DNA of 51,808 bases from Candidatus Omnitrophota bacterium (GTDB lineage Bacteria; Omnitrophota; Gorgyraeia; Zapsychrales; Zapsychraceae): positions 116,219 to 168,026 of the forward strand of contig JAGQKV010000022.1 in assembly GCA_020429915.1 (NCBI GenBank). The letters are read 5' to 3'. Below are positions 15,505 through 24,931 of the stretch, piece by piece. Position 1 is the stretch's first letter. Every line of letters starts with the position of its first letter. A program made the position numbers and the translations under genes. The notes under the pieces were generated by a model, which was not told the origin of the DNA, did not search any database, and saw only the letters and a program-made list of their open reading frames with translations.

Positions 15505-17630
15505 CCGGGCAGGGCCGTGAACGTGTGTGGGTTTACGCCATCATGGTCGCGGCCGCTTTGCTTTGGGTGGTGATGTTCCGCCCGTTTTATAGCGGCGATA
15601 TCCGGCTATTTCCGGATGGGTATTCATACTTTCACTGGACCAAGTTTTACTTCGACTCTATCAGCGCGGGCAGTTATCCGCTGTGGGATCCGTTCGTCAA
15701 TTGGGGATTTCCGGTCGGTTTTAAGATCCGTTTTCTCGGTGAGTTCAATCCGCTGCTGCTGATTGCTTTTTTGCCTTACAAACTCGGGGTCCCGTACCCG
15801 ACGGCGTATTTCCTCTACGCGGTGGCCTACTTTTTTGTGGGGATGTTCGGGTTTTATCTGATCTGCCGGCGGCTGCTCCCGGGCCGGTGGTGGGCGTGTT
15901 TCGGCTTTATCCTGTTGTTGTTTTCCAATCTCGGCATCGCGATCTTTTTCAACTATTGTGAGGTCGTACTTTTGGTGCCCGGGATCTGGTTTTTTTATTT
16001 CTGGCTGCGCTTTCACGAACGTCCGGCGCGGGCGCCGTTCCTGGGAATTATCTTCAGCCTGATGCTCATCCTGGTGTCGTATATGCCGTTTTACTTCATA
16101 ACTGTCTTCGGGGCGTTCGCGGCGGCGGCATTGGTGTTGTACGCAACGCGGTTGCGGGAGATCTTCGCCGGCTACGGCCAATTCATCGCGCGGCACCCGG
16201 TCCTGATCGCGACCGGCGCGGCGTTGCTGATCGCGGCGGCGGCCCCGGGGTACATCACCTACCGAGAAACTTCCTCGACGGAGTTCAGTTACGTCCACCG
16301 TCAGGCCGACTCCGAGGACAGCGCGGTGACGACCGGCATCAGCATGGTCAACGCCGGCAGCATCCTCGGCCCGCTGACCCCGCGCAAACTTTTCGACGGC
16401 CTTCGTTATACCGACAACTATCTTTCGTATTATTTTTTGTCGATCATCATCTATCCCATGTTGTTGATGGGCCTGTTTCAACCGTTGTCCCGGCGGCTGG
16501 TGATCTGTTTCTTCGTGCCCGCGGTGATGATGTTGATCACGTTGACCGACGCCGCGCCGGTCCTGGAGTTCTTATACGAGCGTGTGTTTTACTTCCGGCT
16601 GATCCGTAATATCTTTTATCTGTTTTACCTCGCGGTTCCGTTTGTCGTGCTGTTTGTCTTATTGCAATGGCAAGTCTGGTGGACGGATATCGCCCGCCGC
16701 CGGACCGCTGCGATCTGGGTTACGGGCTGCTGTCTGGCGACCGGCGGGATGTTGTTGGGTTGCGATGAAGTGTTGCCCAGCCAATACATTGCGCTCGGCT
16801 TATTCTGGGCCACGGTGATGCTCAGGGTGAGCGGCCGGCTTGACGGGCGCGACGAGATTTTCTGGACCGGATTGATCGTGATCACGTTGATCCAACCGGT
16901 CAGTGTGTATCGGCACTACTTGAGTAACGTGAAGGACGATCGCGCTACGGTTTATCCGCGGGGGACACAGACCCCGGTGTTCTTTTATCAACGGCCGCGT
17001 GCCGGTCAGGATCCGGATTTTACCGACGATGTCATGCCCGAAAACTCGGGTTTCCTGGAAGAAAAATTCGCCGGAACGGCACCGGCCGCGTTGCTTCAGC
17101 AACAACTGCCGGCCGACCGACTCAGCGCCTACACGCAGTATAAGATCATGCTCTATACCAATGCCGCGGTGATGGATCCCAAACGCATTGCCTGGCCGGC
17201 CGTGGGGGCGCGTTTGTTCGAGATCCTGCCGCCGGCGATCGTCTTTGAACAAGACGCGGCGGCCGGATCGCTGTCCGGACAGCGCCCGTATGTCGCGCGC
17301 GGTGAAAGTCCCCGGATGACCGTCACCGGGTTCGGAGTGAATCACATCACTCTGCATACGGATTTTCCGGACCGCCGATTCCTCGTTTACAACGACAGTT
17401 ACCATAGCGGCTGGCGGGCCAAAGTCAACGGTCGGGTGGCGCCGGTTTATCAGGCGAATATCGCCTTTAAGGGATTGTGGTTGGAGCCCGGGGAAAATAC
17501 GGTGCATATGCGTTACGGGTCACGCTGGCTGGAGATCTGTTACTTTTTGCTGACCGCGGTCTTTGCCGCGGTTATGGTGCTGATTGCCGTTTGGTTTCGA
17601 CGCGACAGGGGGAGCGCGGCCTGTGGATAA
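15501..17630 (+). CDS. YfhO-like multi-pass membrane protein
   Basis: 709 residues from the ATG that overlaps the previous stop (ATGA); an open frame continues further upstream but only as an overlap. About a dozen hydrophobic segments fill residues 10-510. An extracytoplasmic C-terminal domain follows, with the family's typical segment: NDSYHSGWRAKVNGRVAPVY near 630-650 and ANIAFKGLWLEPGENTVHMRY, which matches the YfhO end. One more membrane segment closes the protein near 680-705. YfhO-type proteins are thought to be GT-C-like glycosyltransferases that decorate teichoic acid or other envelope glycans with lipid-linked sugars. The neighbouring glycosyltransferase supports that role here. Substrate unknown. 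Confidence 0.82.
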   Translation: MTGQGRERVWVYAIMVAAALLWVVMFRPFYSGDIRLFPDGYSYFHWTKFYFDSISAGSYPLWDPFVNWGFPVGFKIRFLGEFNPLLLIAFLPYKLGVPYPTAYFLYAVAYFFVGMFGFYLICRRLLPGRWWACFGFILLLFSNLGIAIFFNYCEVVLLVPGIWFFYFWLRFHERPARAPFLGIIFSLMLILVSYMPFYFITVFGAFAAAALVLYATRLREIFAGYGQFIARHPVLIATGAALLIAAAAPGYITYRETSSTEFSYVHRQADSEDSAVTTGISMVNAGSILGPLTPRKLFDGLRYTDNYLSYYFLSIIIYPMLLMGLFQPLSRRLVICFFVPAVMMLITLTDAAPVLEFLYERVFYFRLIRNIFYLFYLAVPFVVLFVLLQWQVWWTDIARRRTAAIWVTGCCLATGGMLLGCDEVLPSQYIALGLFWATVMLRVSGRLDGRDEIFWTGLIVITLIQPVSVYRHYLSNVKDDRATVYPRGTQTPVFFYQRPRAGQDPDFTDDVMPENSGFLEEKFAGTAPAALLQQQLPADRLSAYTQYKIMLYTNAAVMDPKRIAWPAVGARLFEILPPAIVFEQDAAAGSLSGQRPYVARGESPRMTVTGFGVNHITLHTDFPDRRFLVYNDSYHSGWRAKVNGRVAPVYQANIAFKGLWLEPGENTVHMRYGSRWLEICYFLLTAVFAAVMVLIAVWFRRDRGSAACG

Positions 17631-18309
17631 AGTTCTCGGTCTGCTCAATCGTACCGTGACTTTGTACGTCGGCTTTGTTGCGGTGTGCGCGATGTTGATC
17701 GACCCGGCGGCGGCGCGTATCAAGATCCTGAATTTCGACCGTAATGCTGCCCGCGAGGTCAATCGCTTTGCGCTGCGGCCGGATGTGCCTTTCGATGACG
17801 AAGTGTTCTATCAGGCGGCCGCCTATCATCGCGGGTTGGTGCGGCTGTTGCCGGACCAGACGCTCAGCTACGGCGCGTTGGGATACATTCAGGCCCAGCG
17901 TCAACGATTTAGGAAGGCGGCGCGGGCCTTTGAAAAGGCGGCGGCCCATCATCCCGATCTCTTCGGGTTTCACTTTAACCGCGGTTTGGTGTATTATCAG
18001 CTAGGCGACACGGCGCGAGCCCGGGCGGCTTTGCGCCAGGCAATCAACACCCCACCGGCACCGTCCGTGGCCCATGACCGTTTGATTGCCGGACGCATGT
18101 TTCGCGATCCCAAACTGCGTGAAGCCTGGCTCGCTGAGCGGGTGTACCGGCTGAAAAGCGCTCATGAATTCGCGGGACGGTTATTGTCGGCGATTGATTC
18201 CGGGCAGCGCGTGGTCGTCAACAGCGGGCAATATTTCTACTACGTCCCGCCGGTGGAAACCGGCGTGATCCCGCTGCAAAGCCTGGTCGGGGGAACAAAC
18301 AGTCCCTGA
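17623..18309 (+). CDS. Small TPR-containing envelope protein, function unknown
   Basis: 228 residues from a GTG (17623) that overlaps the YfhO stop and has AGGGGGAG at 17606-17613; an ATG at 17584 would extend it by 13 residues with a longer overlap. Residues 8-28 form a hydrophobic segment (TVTLYVGFVAVCAMLI), a signal anchor or uncleaved signal. A tetratricopeptide-like pair follows at about 75-140: ALGYIQAQRQRFRKAARAFEKAAAHHPDLFGFHFNRGLVYYQLGDTARARAALRQAI. TPR repeats bind proteins, so it may scaffold the polysaccharide machinery encoded beside it. The last 60 residues match nothing I know. Confidence 0.75.
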   Translation: MDKVLGLLNRTVTLYVGFVAVCAMLIDPAAARIKILNFDRNAAREVNRFALRPDVPFDDEVFYQAAAYHRGLVRLLPDQTLSYGALGYIQAQRQRFRKAARAFEKAAAHHPDLFGFHFNRGLVYYQLGDTARARAALRQAINTPPAPSVAHDRLIAGRMFRDPKLREAWLAERVYRLKSAHEFAGRLLSAIDSGQRVVVNSGQYFYYVPPVETGVIPLQSLVGGTNSP

Positions 18310-18325
18310 CCTTTAAGGAGGAGGC

Positions 18326-18919
18326 ATGGCCAAACGACAGATCGGAATATTTCTCGCCATGATCGTTGTGCTGGGGTTTGTTTTTGCCCGTGTCGCGTAT
18401 CTTAAAGAACATGTCCGACCGCTGCGTGAAATCCTCAAAGAACGGGAAAAGCAGGAAGACCTGATCCGGCACCGCGCGACCGAGCCGATCATCCGGTCCG
18501 TACACATGCAGCTGATGGCCCTTCGCGACGACTTTCCGGAGCTTTCCGGGTACGGTCCCGGGAATCTCTTTGTCCAAGCCGAATATGCCGTCGGCTGGCA
18601 ACATCAGCGGCGGATCTTTTTTAACAGTCTGCTGCAAAACAATGACCGCCCGGCTCCGGACGGCATTAAGCTTCACGTTTCTTTTTGTTCCCGTAACGGT
18701 CCGCTGTACTATTGTAGCCACGGCCAAATCTTCGGCAGGTACTACATTTGGCAGGAAAACAAGATCCGGAACCTGGGCATTTCACTGACCTGTTCCATTG
18801 ATTCCAGCAATCCGGACCTGCTGCGCGAAATCAGCCGCATTTGCGACGAAACCGCCGGCGGCACGATGGAGATCGTTCAACAACAAAATATCGATCACTT
18901 AAGAACGGAGAGACCATGA
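18326..18919 (+). CDS. Membrane-anchored protein of unknown function
   Basis: 197 residues with a strong ribosome site (AAGGAGGAG). Residues 5-24 are one membrane anchor (IGIFLAMIVVLGFVFARVAY), followed by a charged, probably coiled-coil helix (KEHVRPLREILKEREKQEDLIRHRA) and an extracytoplasmic domain with cysteines at CSRNGPLYYCSH and two more near the C-terminus (CSIDSS, ICDE). I do not recognise the family. Its stop overlaps the start of the next gene, a lipoprotein, as ATGA, so the two are translated together and may work together in the envelope. Confidence 0.7.
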   Translation: MAKRQIGIFLAMIVVLGFVFARVAYLKEHVRPLREILKEREKQEDLIRHRATEPIIRSVHMQLMALRDDFPELSGYGPGNLFVQAEYAVGWQHQRRIFFNSLLQNNDRPAPDGIKLHVSFCSRNGPLYYCSHGQIFGRYYIWQENKIRNLGISLTCSIDSSNPDLLREISRICDETAGGTMEIVQQQNIDHLRTERP

Positions 18920-19581
18920 ATCTGACACGCTCACTCAAGGTTGGTTTATTGTTCGTCCTGACGGCATGTATGCAGGGATGCTTCCCTTCCTTTGATCATC
19001 CGGTCGTCGAGCTGAGTTCCGCCGCACGGGACGACCGGTTGCTCGGATTATGGGAGGCGGATATGGACTACTTCAAAGATATGGAAAAGGGAGATTGCGG
19101 ATTCCTGCTTTTTCTTCCCTGTGATGCCGGATATTGTATTACGATGTACACCGTAGAGAAGGGCCGGGGAGACGCTATCCACCTCACCGGTTATGCCCAG
19201 GTGATCGATGCCACCGGGTATCTCAACTACCAATATTACGAAGTAGATTCGCAGGAGGAAGGTCATCACCTTCTTCGGTACCAGTTGCCGGCCGATGGGA
19301 GCCTGGTGCTCAATCTGGTCGACAATAAGAAATTGGAAGAGGCCATCGCTGCCGGGACAATTGAAGGGACGGTGAGCGAGGAGCCGGACGCATTCTGGTC
19401 CGTTAAGGACGTTCGCGTCTCATCCAGCCGTGAAGAACTCCTCAAGTTCTTAAAAGAGCACGATATCTTTACCAGCCAACCCTTTGGGGTATTTCGGCAG
19501 ACGCCGGATGCCATGGTCGAAAAGGTCAAAAAGGCCCTGTGGGAGACGTCCGCCGGGCCGGCGGCGGAGCCGGCAAAATAA
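18916..19581 (+). CDS. Putative lipoprotein of unknown function
   Basis: 221 residues from the ATG that overlaps the preceding stop; a longer frame from 18841 only overlaps the previous gene. The N-terminus is a lipoprotein signal: MNLTRSLKVGLLFVLTACMQGC, with a lipobox cysteine at position 18 (LTAC) or 22 (MQGC). The mature part is small and mixed, with segments DDRLLGLWEADMDYF and FWSVKDVRVSSSREELLKFLKEHDIF. LLGLWEAD resembles the start of lipocalin-like or DUF-type small envelope domains, but I cannot assign it. It precedes the RND transporter by 129 bases, so a link to the pump is possible but unproven. Confidence 0.75.
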   Translation: MNLTRSLKVGLLFVLTACMQGCFPSFDHPVVELSSAARDDRLLGLWEADMDYFKDMEKGDCGFLLFLPCDAGYCITMYTVEKGRGDAIHLTGYAQVIDATGYLNYQYYEVDSQEEGHHLLRYQLPADGSLVLNLVDNKKLEEAIAAGTIEGTVSEEPDAFWSVKDVRVSSSREELLKFLKEHDIFTSQPFGVFRQTPDAMVEKVKKALWETSAGPAAEPAK

Positions 19582-19710
19582 GGTGCAAATCATGCAACTT
19601 TTTGCGGGAGAGACCTGTCTAAGAAATATCGCATACGCCAGCCGTGTGCGGCCTGACAAATTTCGGTAAGTCGACCGTAACCCGCAAGCCCCCAATGACA
19701 TGATGAATTT

Positions 19711-22700
19711 ATGATCAAAAACCTCCTCACCTACTTTGTCGACCGCCATTTGCTGACCAATATGATCTTTATCGGTGTTCTGGTCGGGGGCGTGGTCAGC
19801 TGGCAGAATATCAAAAAAGAAGAGCTTCCTGACGTCACCTTCGATCGGGTCCGCATATCCGCCAGCTATCCCGGAGCCACCGCCGAAGAAGTCGAACATT
19901 TTGTCACCAAGGAAATAGAAGAGGCCGTGGAAGGCCTGGACGGGGTCTACCGGGTCACCAGTTCCTCCAGCCAGGGCAGTTCCAGCGTGACCGTGGAACT
20001 CGAACAGGATTATCCCCGCCGGGACGAGGCCATCACGGAGATCCGCAACGCGGTGTCGGACGTTAACCTGCCCGAAGACATCCGCGACGACCCCTCGGTC
20101 CGCGTTTTTGAAACGTCCAAGAAAGCCATTTTGGATGTCGCGTTGATTTATACCGGGGCGCACCTGCTCGATTTGGAAAAAAGACAGCAGCTGCAAAAGT
20201 ACGCCAACGCGCTGGAGAATCAGCTGGTCAATCTCAAGGAAGTCAACAGCGTCAACCGTTCCGGCTACTTTCAGGAAGAGATCCAAATCAAGGTCGACCC
20301 CCAGCAGCTCATCCGCTATGACATTCCCCTCAGTCAGGTCAAACGCGAAATCACCAATAACCACGCCCGCCAGCCCGCCGGTCACATCGAGATCAAAAAC
20401 GAACCCAAGGTCACGATCAACGCCCAGCTCGATACCCCCGAAAAGCTCAAGGCCCTGTATGTCCAGGCCGGGTTCGAAGGCCAGGCGATTCCCCTGGATG
20501 ATATTGCCGAAGTCAAACGCGGGTTCGACCGCGGCAAGGAGATTACCAAGGTCAACGGTCACGAGTGCGTCATGTTCAATGTGGTCAAGAACAGCTCCGC
20601 GGGGATCCTCGAGGCCCTTGACGCGGTAAACGTAGGCGTGGATGAGTTCAAAAAGAATTATCTGAAGGACGTCCCGATCGACATCGTGCTGCTGGACGAC
20701 GAATCGATCGATGTGCGCAATCGGTTATCGATCATTTCGCTTAACGGGGCGATGGGATTTACCCTGATCCTGTTCGCACTATTTCTGTTTCTTAATAAAC
20801 GTTCCGGATTTTGGGTGGCGATGGGGATTCCGTTTACCATCTGCTTCACCCTGATGTGCGGGTGGCTGATGGGTTATACCATCAACAACACCACGCTGGC
20901 CGCCGTGATCATCGTGATGGGGATCGTGGTGGACGACGCCATTGTTGTGGCCGAGTATATCGGCCGGCTGCGTGCGTCGGGGATGTCTTCACGGGATGCC
21001 GCCGTCGAGGGGACGTCGCAGGTCTTTTTGCCGATACTGGCCAGCATCGTCACCACCTGTGTCGCTTTCATCCCGTTATTTTATTTCGAAGGGCGGCACG
21101 CGCAGATGAACAAATTCATTCCGCCGATTATTTTTCTGATGCTCGGCGCGAGTCTGTTCGAGTCGTTGTTTATCCTGCCGGGACACATGCATTTCGAACT
21201 TCCTAAAATGGGTCGGCGAAGCAACGGCACCCCTGTTCCGCTGGCGAAGAAAAAGGGACACTGGTTCGACAAAGTGGAAAACTGGTACGGAAATATATTG
21301 CGGCGGTTGCTGCCGTTCAAGTACCTGATTTTTATCATATTCGTCGGTATGCTGGTTTTTTCCGGCTGGATCTGGAACAGTAAAATGAAGTTCGTCATGT
21401 TTCCCAATGAAGAAACCCGGGACATCGTCCTTTCGGGATATGCGGACAAGACCGCCGACCGTTTCGACACGGCGGAACTGACACGCAAGATCGAAGATGT
21501 TTTCAAGCCGTACATCGGCCAGGAGGTGGTCGGTTACCGCACGGAAATCGCCCGCAGCCGGCGGGGCGGCTCGGTGGAGGAGAACAGGTTCCGGATGATT
21601 GTCGAGATCGTTCCCAAAGAAAAGCGTCAAAAGTCCGCCGATGATCTTATTGCCGTCTGGAAACCGAAAATCGAGGCGGTCGAAGGGCTGAACAAGCTCG
21701 TGTTCCAAAAAAGCCGGTGGGGCCAGGACAGCGGCAGTCCGGTCGAGGTGCTGATACAGGAGAATAATGATGCCCTGCGCGACACCGCGGCCAAGCGGTT
21801 GGCCGAACTGATGAAACAGAATCCGAACCTGATCAATGTGGAAATCGACGAGCCGATCCGTGTCGCCGAGCATAAGGTGGATTTTAAACGCGAAAAAGTT
21901 AAACGCCTCGGGGTTAATCCGGCGGACATTGCCGCCACATTCCGTTCGGCATTGGAGGGCTCGGTGCTGTACGAGTTCCCCAGCGGCGATGAGGAGGTGG
22001 ATGTCCGCTTGACGGTCAAGGACGACGCCAAGCAGGACTTGCAGTCCATTCTGGATATCCCCGTTGAGAATCAACGGAATTATTTGGTGCCGTTACGGGA
22101 TTTGGTCAATATCGAAGATACCCAGACACCGAATTCCATTTCCCGGCGTGACGGCAAACGGACCACCACGGTATTCGCCGACATCAAGGCGAAGAAGAAA
22201 AAGATTACACCGCTGGAGATCGCCGACCAGCTGGAACATGAGGTGTTTCCGCAGGTCATCAAAGATCAACCCTCGACGACACTTTCCTTTACCGGTGAAA
22301 TCTACGATTCACGTGAGGCAACGCGCGGATTTGCCAATGCAACGATTATGGTCGTTTTTCTCATTTTCACGATCCTGGCGGTTTTGTACAATTCTTTAAC
22401 CCGGCCGCTGATCATCATGCTTGCCATCCCGTTCGGACTGGTCGGCGTCATCATGGCCTTTTGGCTGCATGGGAAGGTCTTGTTCGGATTCTTCGCGGCG
22501 GTGGGAACGCTCGGTCTGGCGGGTGTCGTTATCAATGACTCGATCATTATGTTGGCGAAACTCGATAAGGATTTTTGCGCCGCCACCCGGGCGCAGATCA
22601 ACGGACAGATCGCGGATATCGCAAAGACCCGTCTGCGCGCGGTGATCCTCACGACAATTACGACCGTGGCCGGCGTGCTGCCCACGGCGTACGGTCTGGC

Positions 22701-22899
22701 CGGATACGATGCCATGCTGGCGGAAATGATGCTGGCACTGGCGTGGGGCCTGATTTTCGGCACCCTGATTACGTTAATCCTTATCCCGTGCCTGTACGCG
22801 GCCCTGCAGAGTATCGGATTGAGGTTCAAATCTATGGTCAACGGGGACGACGAACGAAAAGAAGAGAAGGATACATGCGAAAAACCCGCTTATCACTAA
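19711..22899 (+). CDS. RND family efflux transporter (AcrB-like)
   Basis: 1062 residues, the normal length of an AcrB/MexB-type proton-driven pump of the inner membrane. The first membrane helix lies at about 15-33, followed by porter-domain signatures EELPDVTFDRVRISASYPGATAEEVE and VSSSSSQG-like VTSSSSQGSSSVTVEL. Membrane helix 4 carries the proton-relay pair as IVVDDAIVVAEYIGR with D408 and D409. The second half repeats the layout, with FGLVGVIMAFWLHG and GLAGVVINDSIIM near 905-945. The TolC-like partner overlaps its 3' end by 25 bases. No membrane fusion (adaptor) protein is encoded here. Substrate unknown; the sequence is distant from the classic drug pumps. There is no clear ribosome site at the ATG. 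Confidence 0.92.
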   Translation: MIKNLLTYFVDRHLLTNMIFIGVLVGGVVSWQNIKKEELPDVTFDRVRISASYPGATAEEVEHFVTKEIEEAVEGLDGVYRVTSSSSQGSSSVTVELEQDYPRRDEAITEIRNAVSDVNLPEDIRDDPSVRVFETSKKAILDVALIYTGAHLLDLEKRQQLQKYANALENQLVNLKEVNSVNRSGYFQEEIQIKVDPQQLIRYDIPLSQVKREITNNHARQPAGHIEIKNEPKVTINAQLDTPEKLKALYVQAGFEGQAIPLDDIAEVKRGFDRGKEITKVNGHECVMFNVVKNSSAGILEALDAVNVGVDEFKKNYLKDVPIDIVLLDDESIDVRNRLSIISLNGAMGFTLILFALFLFLNKRSGFWVAMGIPFTICFTLMCGWLMGYTINNTTLAAVIIVMGIVVDDAIVVAEYIGRLRASGMSSRDAAVEGTSQVFLPILASIVTTCVAFIPLFYFEGRHAQMNKFIPPIIFLMLGASLFESLFILPGHMHFELPKMGRRSNGTPVPLAKKKGHWFDKVENWYGNILRRLLPFKYLIFIIFVGMLVFSGWIWNSKMKFVMFPNEETRDIVLSGYADKTADRFDTAELTRKIEDVFKPYIGQEVVGYRTEIARSRRGGSVEENRFRMIVEIVPKEKRQKSADDLIAVWKPKIEAVEGLNKLVFQKSRWGQDSGSPVEVLIQENNDALRDTAAKRLAELMKQNPNLINVEIDEPIRVAEHKVDFKREKVKRLGVNPADIAATFRSALEGSVLYEFPSGDEEVDVRLTVKDDAKQDLQSILDIPVENQRNYLVPLRDLVNIEDTQTPNSISRRDGKRTTTVFADIKAKKKKITPLEIADQLEHEVFPQVIKDQPSTTLSFTGEIYDSREATRGFANATIMVVFLIFTILAVLYNSLTRPLIIMLAIPFGLVGVIMAFWLHGKVLFGFFAAVGTLGLAGVVINDSIIMLAKLDKDFCAATRAQINGQIADIAKTRLRAVILTTITTVAGVLPTAYGLAGYDAMLAEMMLALAWGLIFGTLITLILIPCLYAALQSIGLRFKSMVNGDDERKEEKDTCEKPAYH

Positions 22900-24401
22900 T
22901 CTTATTTGCGGCCTGCGTGTTGACGGCTGGCGCCGGACAGGCCGGCGCCGTGGACGACGGCCCTACCCTTTCGATGGACGAGTTCATCACACTGACCACC
23001 GCCCGCGACACGGAGTTTGAGGCGATCCTGATCGATGAGCTGACACTCAAATACCAGAAGGACCTGCGCCTGCCGGCGCGCGATCTGGTCCTGTCGGTCA
23101 AACAGCAGCACGAATTTTATCCGAACCAGGACCGCGATTCCCCGGACACCACCGTGGGTCTGAGCAAACTCTTTCCCTATACCGGCACCGAGGCGGAGGT
23201 GAGTTATGAAGCCGGCGCTTCGCTCGGTTCGGCCCGCGAGAGCGGAGAGCTTTCTTTCTCGATTGCCCAACCGATCGCCGAGAACGCGTTCGGCCGCTCG
23301 ACCCGCTTGCTCGACAAGATCGTCGGCCTGGAAGTGGAGGTGGCGCGGCATCAAATCACCGAGGCCTATGAAGACTACCTGGCCACGGTCATGCTCGCCT
23401 ATTACGACTGGTACGCGGACTATGAAAATTATCAGATCAGCCGCAGGTCTTATGAAGAAAATTTGAAGCTCCTGGACAATATGAACGAACGCGCCAACCA
23501 GAAGATCGCGTTGCCGATCGACGTCAACAAGGTCAAGCTGCAGGTCCTTTCCCGCCAGGAACGCATGATCGAATTTGAGGAACGGTACCGCAACAGCACC
23601 AATGTGATCGCACGAATGATCAGGCGCACCGACGATTTCGACTTTATTCCGGCCCGGCCGCCGGTCGCGGCCGACCTGCCGGGAGAATTCAAGCAGCGGT
23701 TTCAGACCTTTCATGACGACAGCCGGACGTTTTCCATACTGAATAAACTGGAAAACCTCAGTTCTCTGGAAGTCGCGCGCGAAGCCGATGATCTGTTGCC
23801 GTCTATCAATCTGATCGCCGGATATACCGTCTCCGGTGACGATTACGGGATCGACAATGAGGACAACTTCGTGTACGCGGGCATCGAACTGGAATGGCCG
23901 TTCGGTGATCAGGTGGATAAGGCGGAGTACGAGGTTTCCCAAATCGCGGACGACCGGCAAAAGCTGATCACCACCAATACTTATTACCGGATTTACACTC
24001 AACTGCAGAATCTGGACCTGCAGATCGAACGGGAAAAGAACCTGGGGAAAATCGCGGACGAACGCATTACATTAGCCGTGTCCATCCTGGAGGATGAAAC
24101 CGAAAACTACTCGTTCGGCAAAGTTACCCTCAATGACTACATTCAGGCCTTCAATGACCTGGACAGCAACCGATTCAACAAAATCGAGCGGGACGTCACC
24201 TACCGGAAACTGGTGGTGGAATGGCTGCGCCTCACCGACCAGCTGGTTACCCCGGCCGGCGTGGCGCGTCAAGACCGGTCCCCGCAGCTATTCGGGACCG
24301 CGCTGGTCAATCCGGACGTATGGCAGCGGCTGCGGCGCGCGCTGGCGGCATTACCGGAACGGATCGGCGAAGTGTTCGGCCGCCCGCCTGCTCACCAGTA
24401 A
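22875..24401 (+). CDS. TolC-like outer membrane efflux protein
   Basis: 508 residues from the ATG at 22875, which begins a clear signal peptide (MRKTRLSLILFAACVLTAGAGQAGA); the open frame extends 100 codons upstream but only inside the RND gene. The mature protein has the alternation of long helices and beta segments expected of outer membrane efflux proteins: LSMDEFITLTTARDTEFEAI, QISRRSYEENLKLLDNMNERANQKIALPIDVNKVKLQVLSRQERMIE near 195-240, and the second half with SLEVAREADDLLPSINLIAGY and YAGIELEWPFGDQVDKAEYE near 325-350. It would form the outer membrane exit duct of the pump encoded just before it, with which it overlaps by 25 bases. Confidence 0.85.
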   Translation: MRKTRLSLILFAACVLTAGAGQAGAVDDGPTLSMDEFITLTTARDTEFEAILIDELTLKYQKDLRLPARDLVLSVKQQHEFYPNQDRDSPDTTVGLSKLFPYTGTEAEVSYEAGASLGSARESGELSFSIAQPIAENAFGRSTRLLDKIVGLEVEVARHQITEAYEDYLATVMLAYYDWYADYENYQISRRSYEENLKLLDNMNERANQKIALPIDVNKVKLQVLSRQERMIEFEERYRNSTNVIARMIRRTDDFDFIPARPPVAADLPGEFKQRFQTFHDDSRTFSILNKLENLSSLEVAREADDLLPSINLIAGYTVSGDDYGIDNEDNFVYAGIELEWPFGDQVDKAEYEVSQIADDRQKLITTNTYYRIYTQLQNLDLQIEREKNLGKIADERITLAVSILEDETENYSFGKVTLNDYIQAFNDLDSNRFNKIERDVTYRKLVVEWLRLTDQLVTPAGVARQDRSPQLFGTALVNPDVWQRLRRALAALPERIGEVFGRPPAHQ

Positions 24402-24451
24402 CCCAAGATAATTAATTTCAAAGATTTATGGAAATGCGATCGCACCGGCCT

Positions 24452-24484
24452 GCGGCCGGAAAACCGTTCGGGGGCCGCCTTTTT
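24452..24484 (+). terminator. Probable intrinsic terminator after the efflux genes
   Basis: GCGGCC (24452-24457) pairs with GGCCGC (24473-24478), with a short inner hairpin possible in the loop. One C and then five T bases (24480-24484) follow. It separates the efflux operon from the trxA promoter. Confidence 0.65.
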
Positions 24485-24507
24485 GCCATCCGGGGACAAA
24501 ATAAGGT

Positions 24508-24536
24508 TTGCTATCACCAGACGGTCTATATATAAT
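24508..24536 (+). promoter_or_regulatory. Sigma-70-type promoter of trxA
   Basis: TTGCTA at 24508-24513 and a perfect TATAAT at 24531-24536 are separated by 17 bases. The trxA ATG lies about 45 bases downstream, with AAGGAG in between at 24571-24576. Confidence 0.8.
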
Positions 24537-24581
24537 ACACTTCTTATCTGCACATGTAATAGTAGTAATAAAGGAGTTCTC

Positions 24582-24905
24582 ATGGGAGCAACACACGTAA
24601 CCCAACAAAATTTCGAGGGCGAAGTCCTCAAATCCTCCGTGCCGGTCCTGGTCGATTTCTGGGCCGAATGGTGCGGACCCTGTAAAATGATCGCGCCGAT
24701 CGTGGACGAGCTGGCCGATGAGCTGTCCGACAAGCTCAAGGTGACCAAACTCAACGTCGACGATGCCCAGGAAATTGCCGCCAAGTACAACATCATGTCG
24801 ATTCCCACATTGCTCATCTTCAAGGGCGGCGAGCCGGTCGAACAGATCGTCGGCGCCATGTCCAAGGATCAGCTGCTCGAAAAAATCAATCCGCAGCTGA
24901 GCTAA
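24582..24905 (+). CDS. trxA: Thioredoxin
   Basis: 107 residues, the usual thioredoxin length, from the ATG at 24582 preceded by AAGGAG; a 33-codon upstream extension would include the promoter and is rejected. The active site is FWAEWCGPCKM with the redox cysteines C31 and C34. The cis-proline loop MSIPTLLIFKGGEPV is near residues 72-86. The protein is a cytoplasmic disulfide reductant acting with thioredoxin reductase on ribonucleotide reductase, peroxiredoxins and others. It has its own strong promoter and begins the long housekeeping block. Confidence 0.97.
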   Translation: MGATHVTQQNFEGEVLKSSVPVLVDFWAEWCGPCKMIAPIVDELADELSDKLKVTKLNVDDAQEIAAKYNIMSIPTLLIFKGGEPVEQIVGAMSKDQLLEKINPQLS

Positions 24906-24931
24906 ACCATCCGATTGTCCCAGTATGCCCT

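Noticed and set aside
22575-22874. Longer start for the TolC-like protein
   Set aside because: These codons overlap the RND gene, and the signal peptide begins at 22875.
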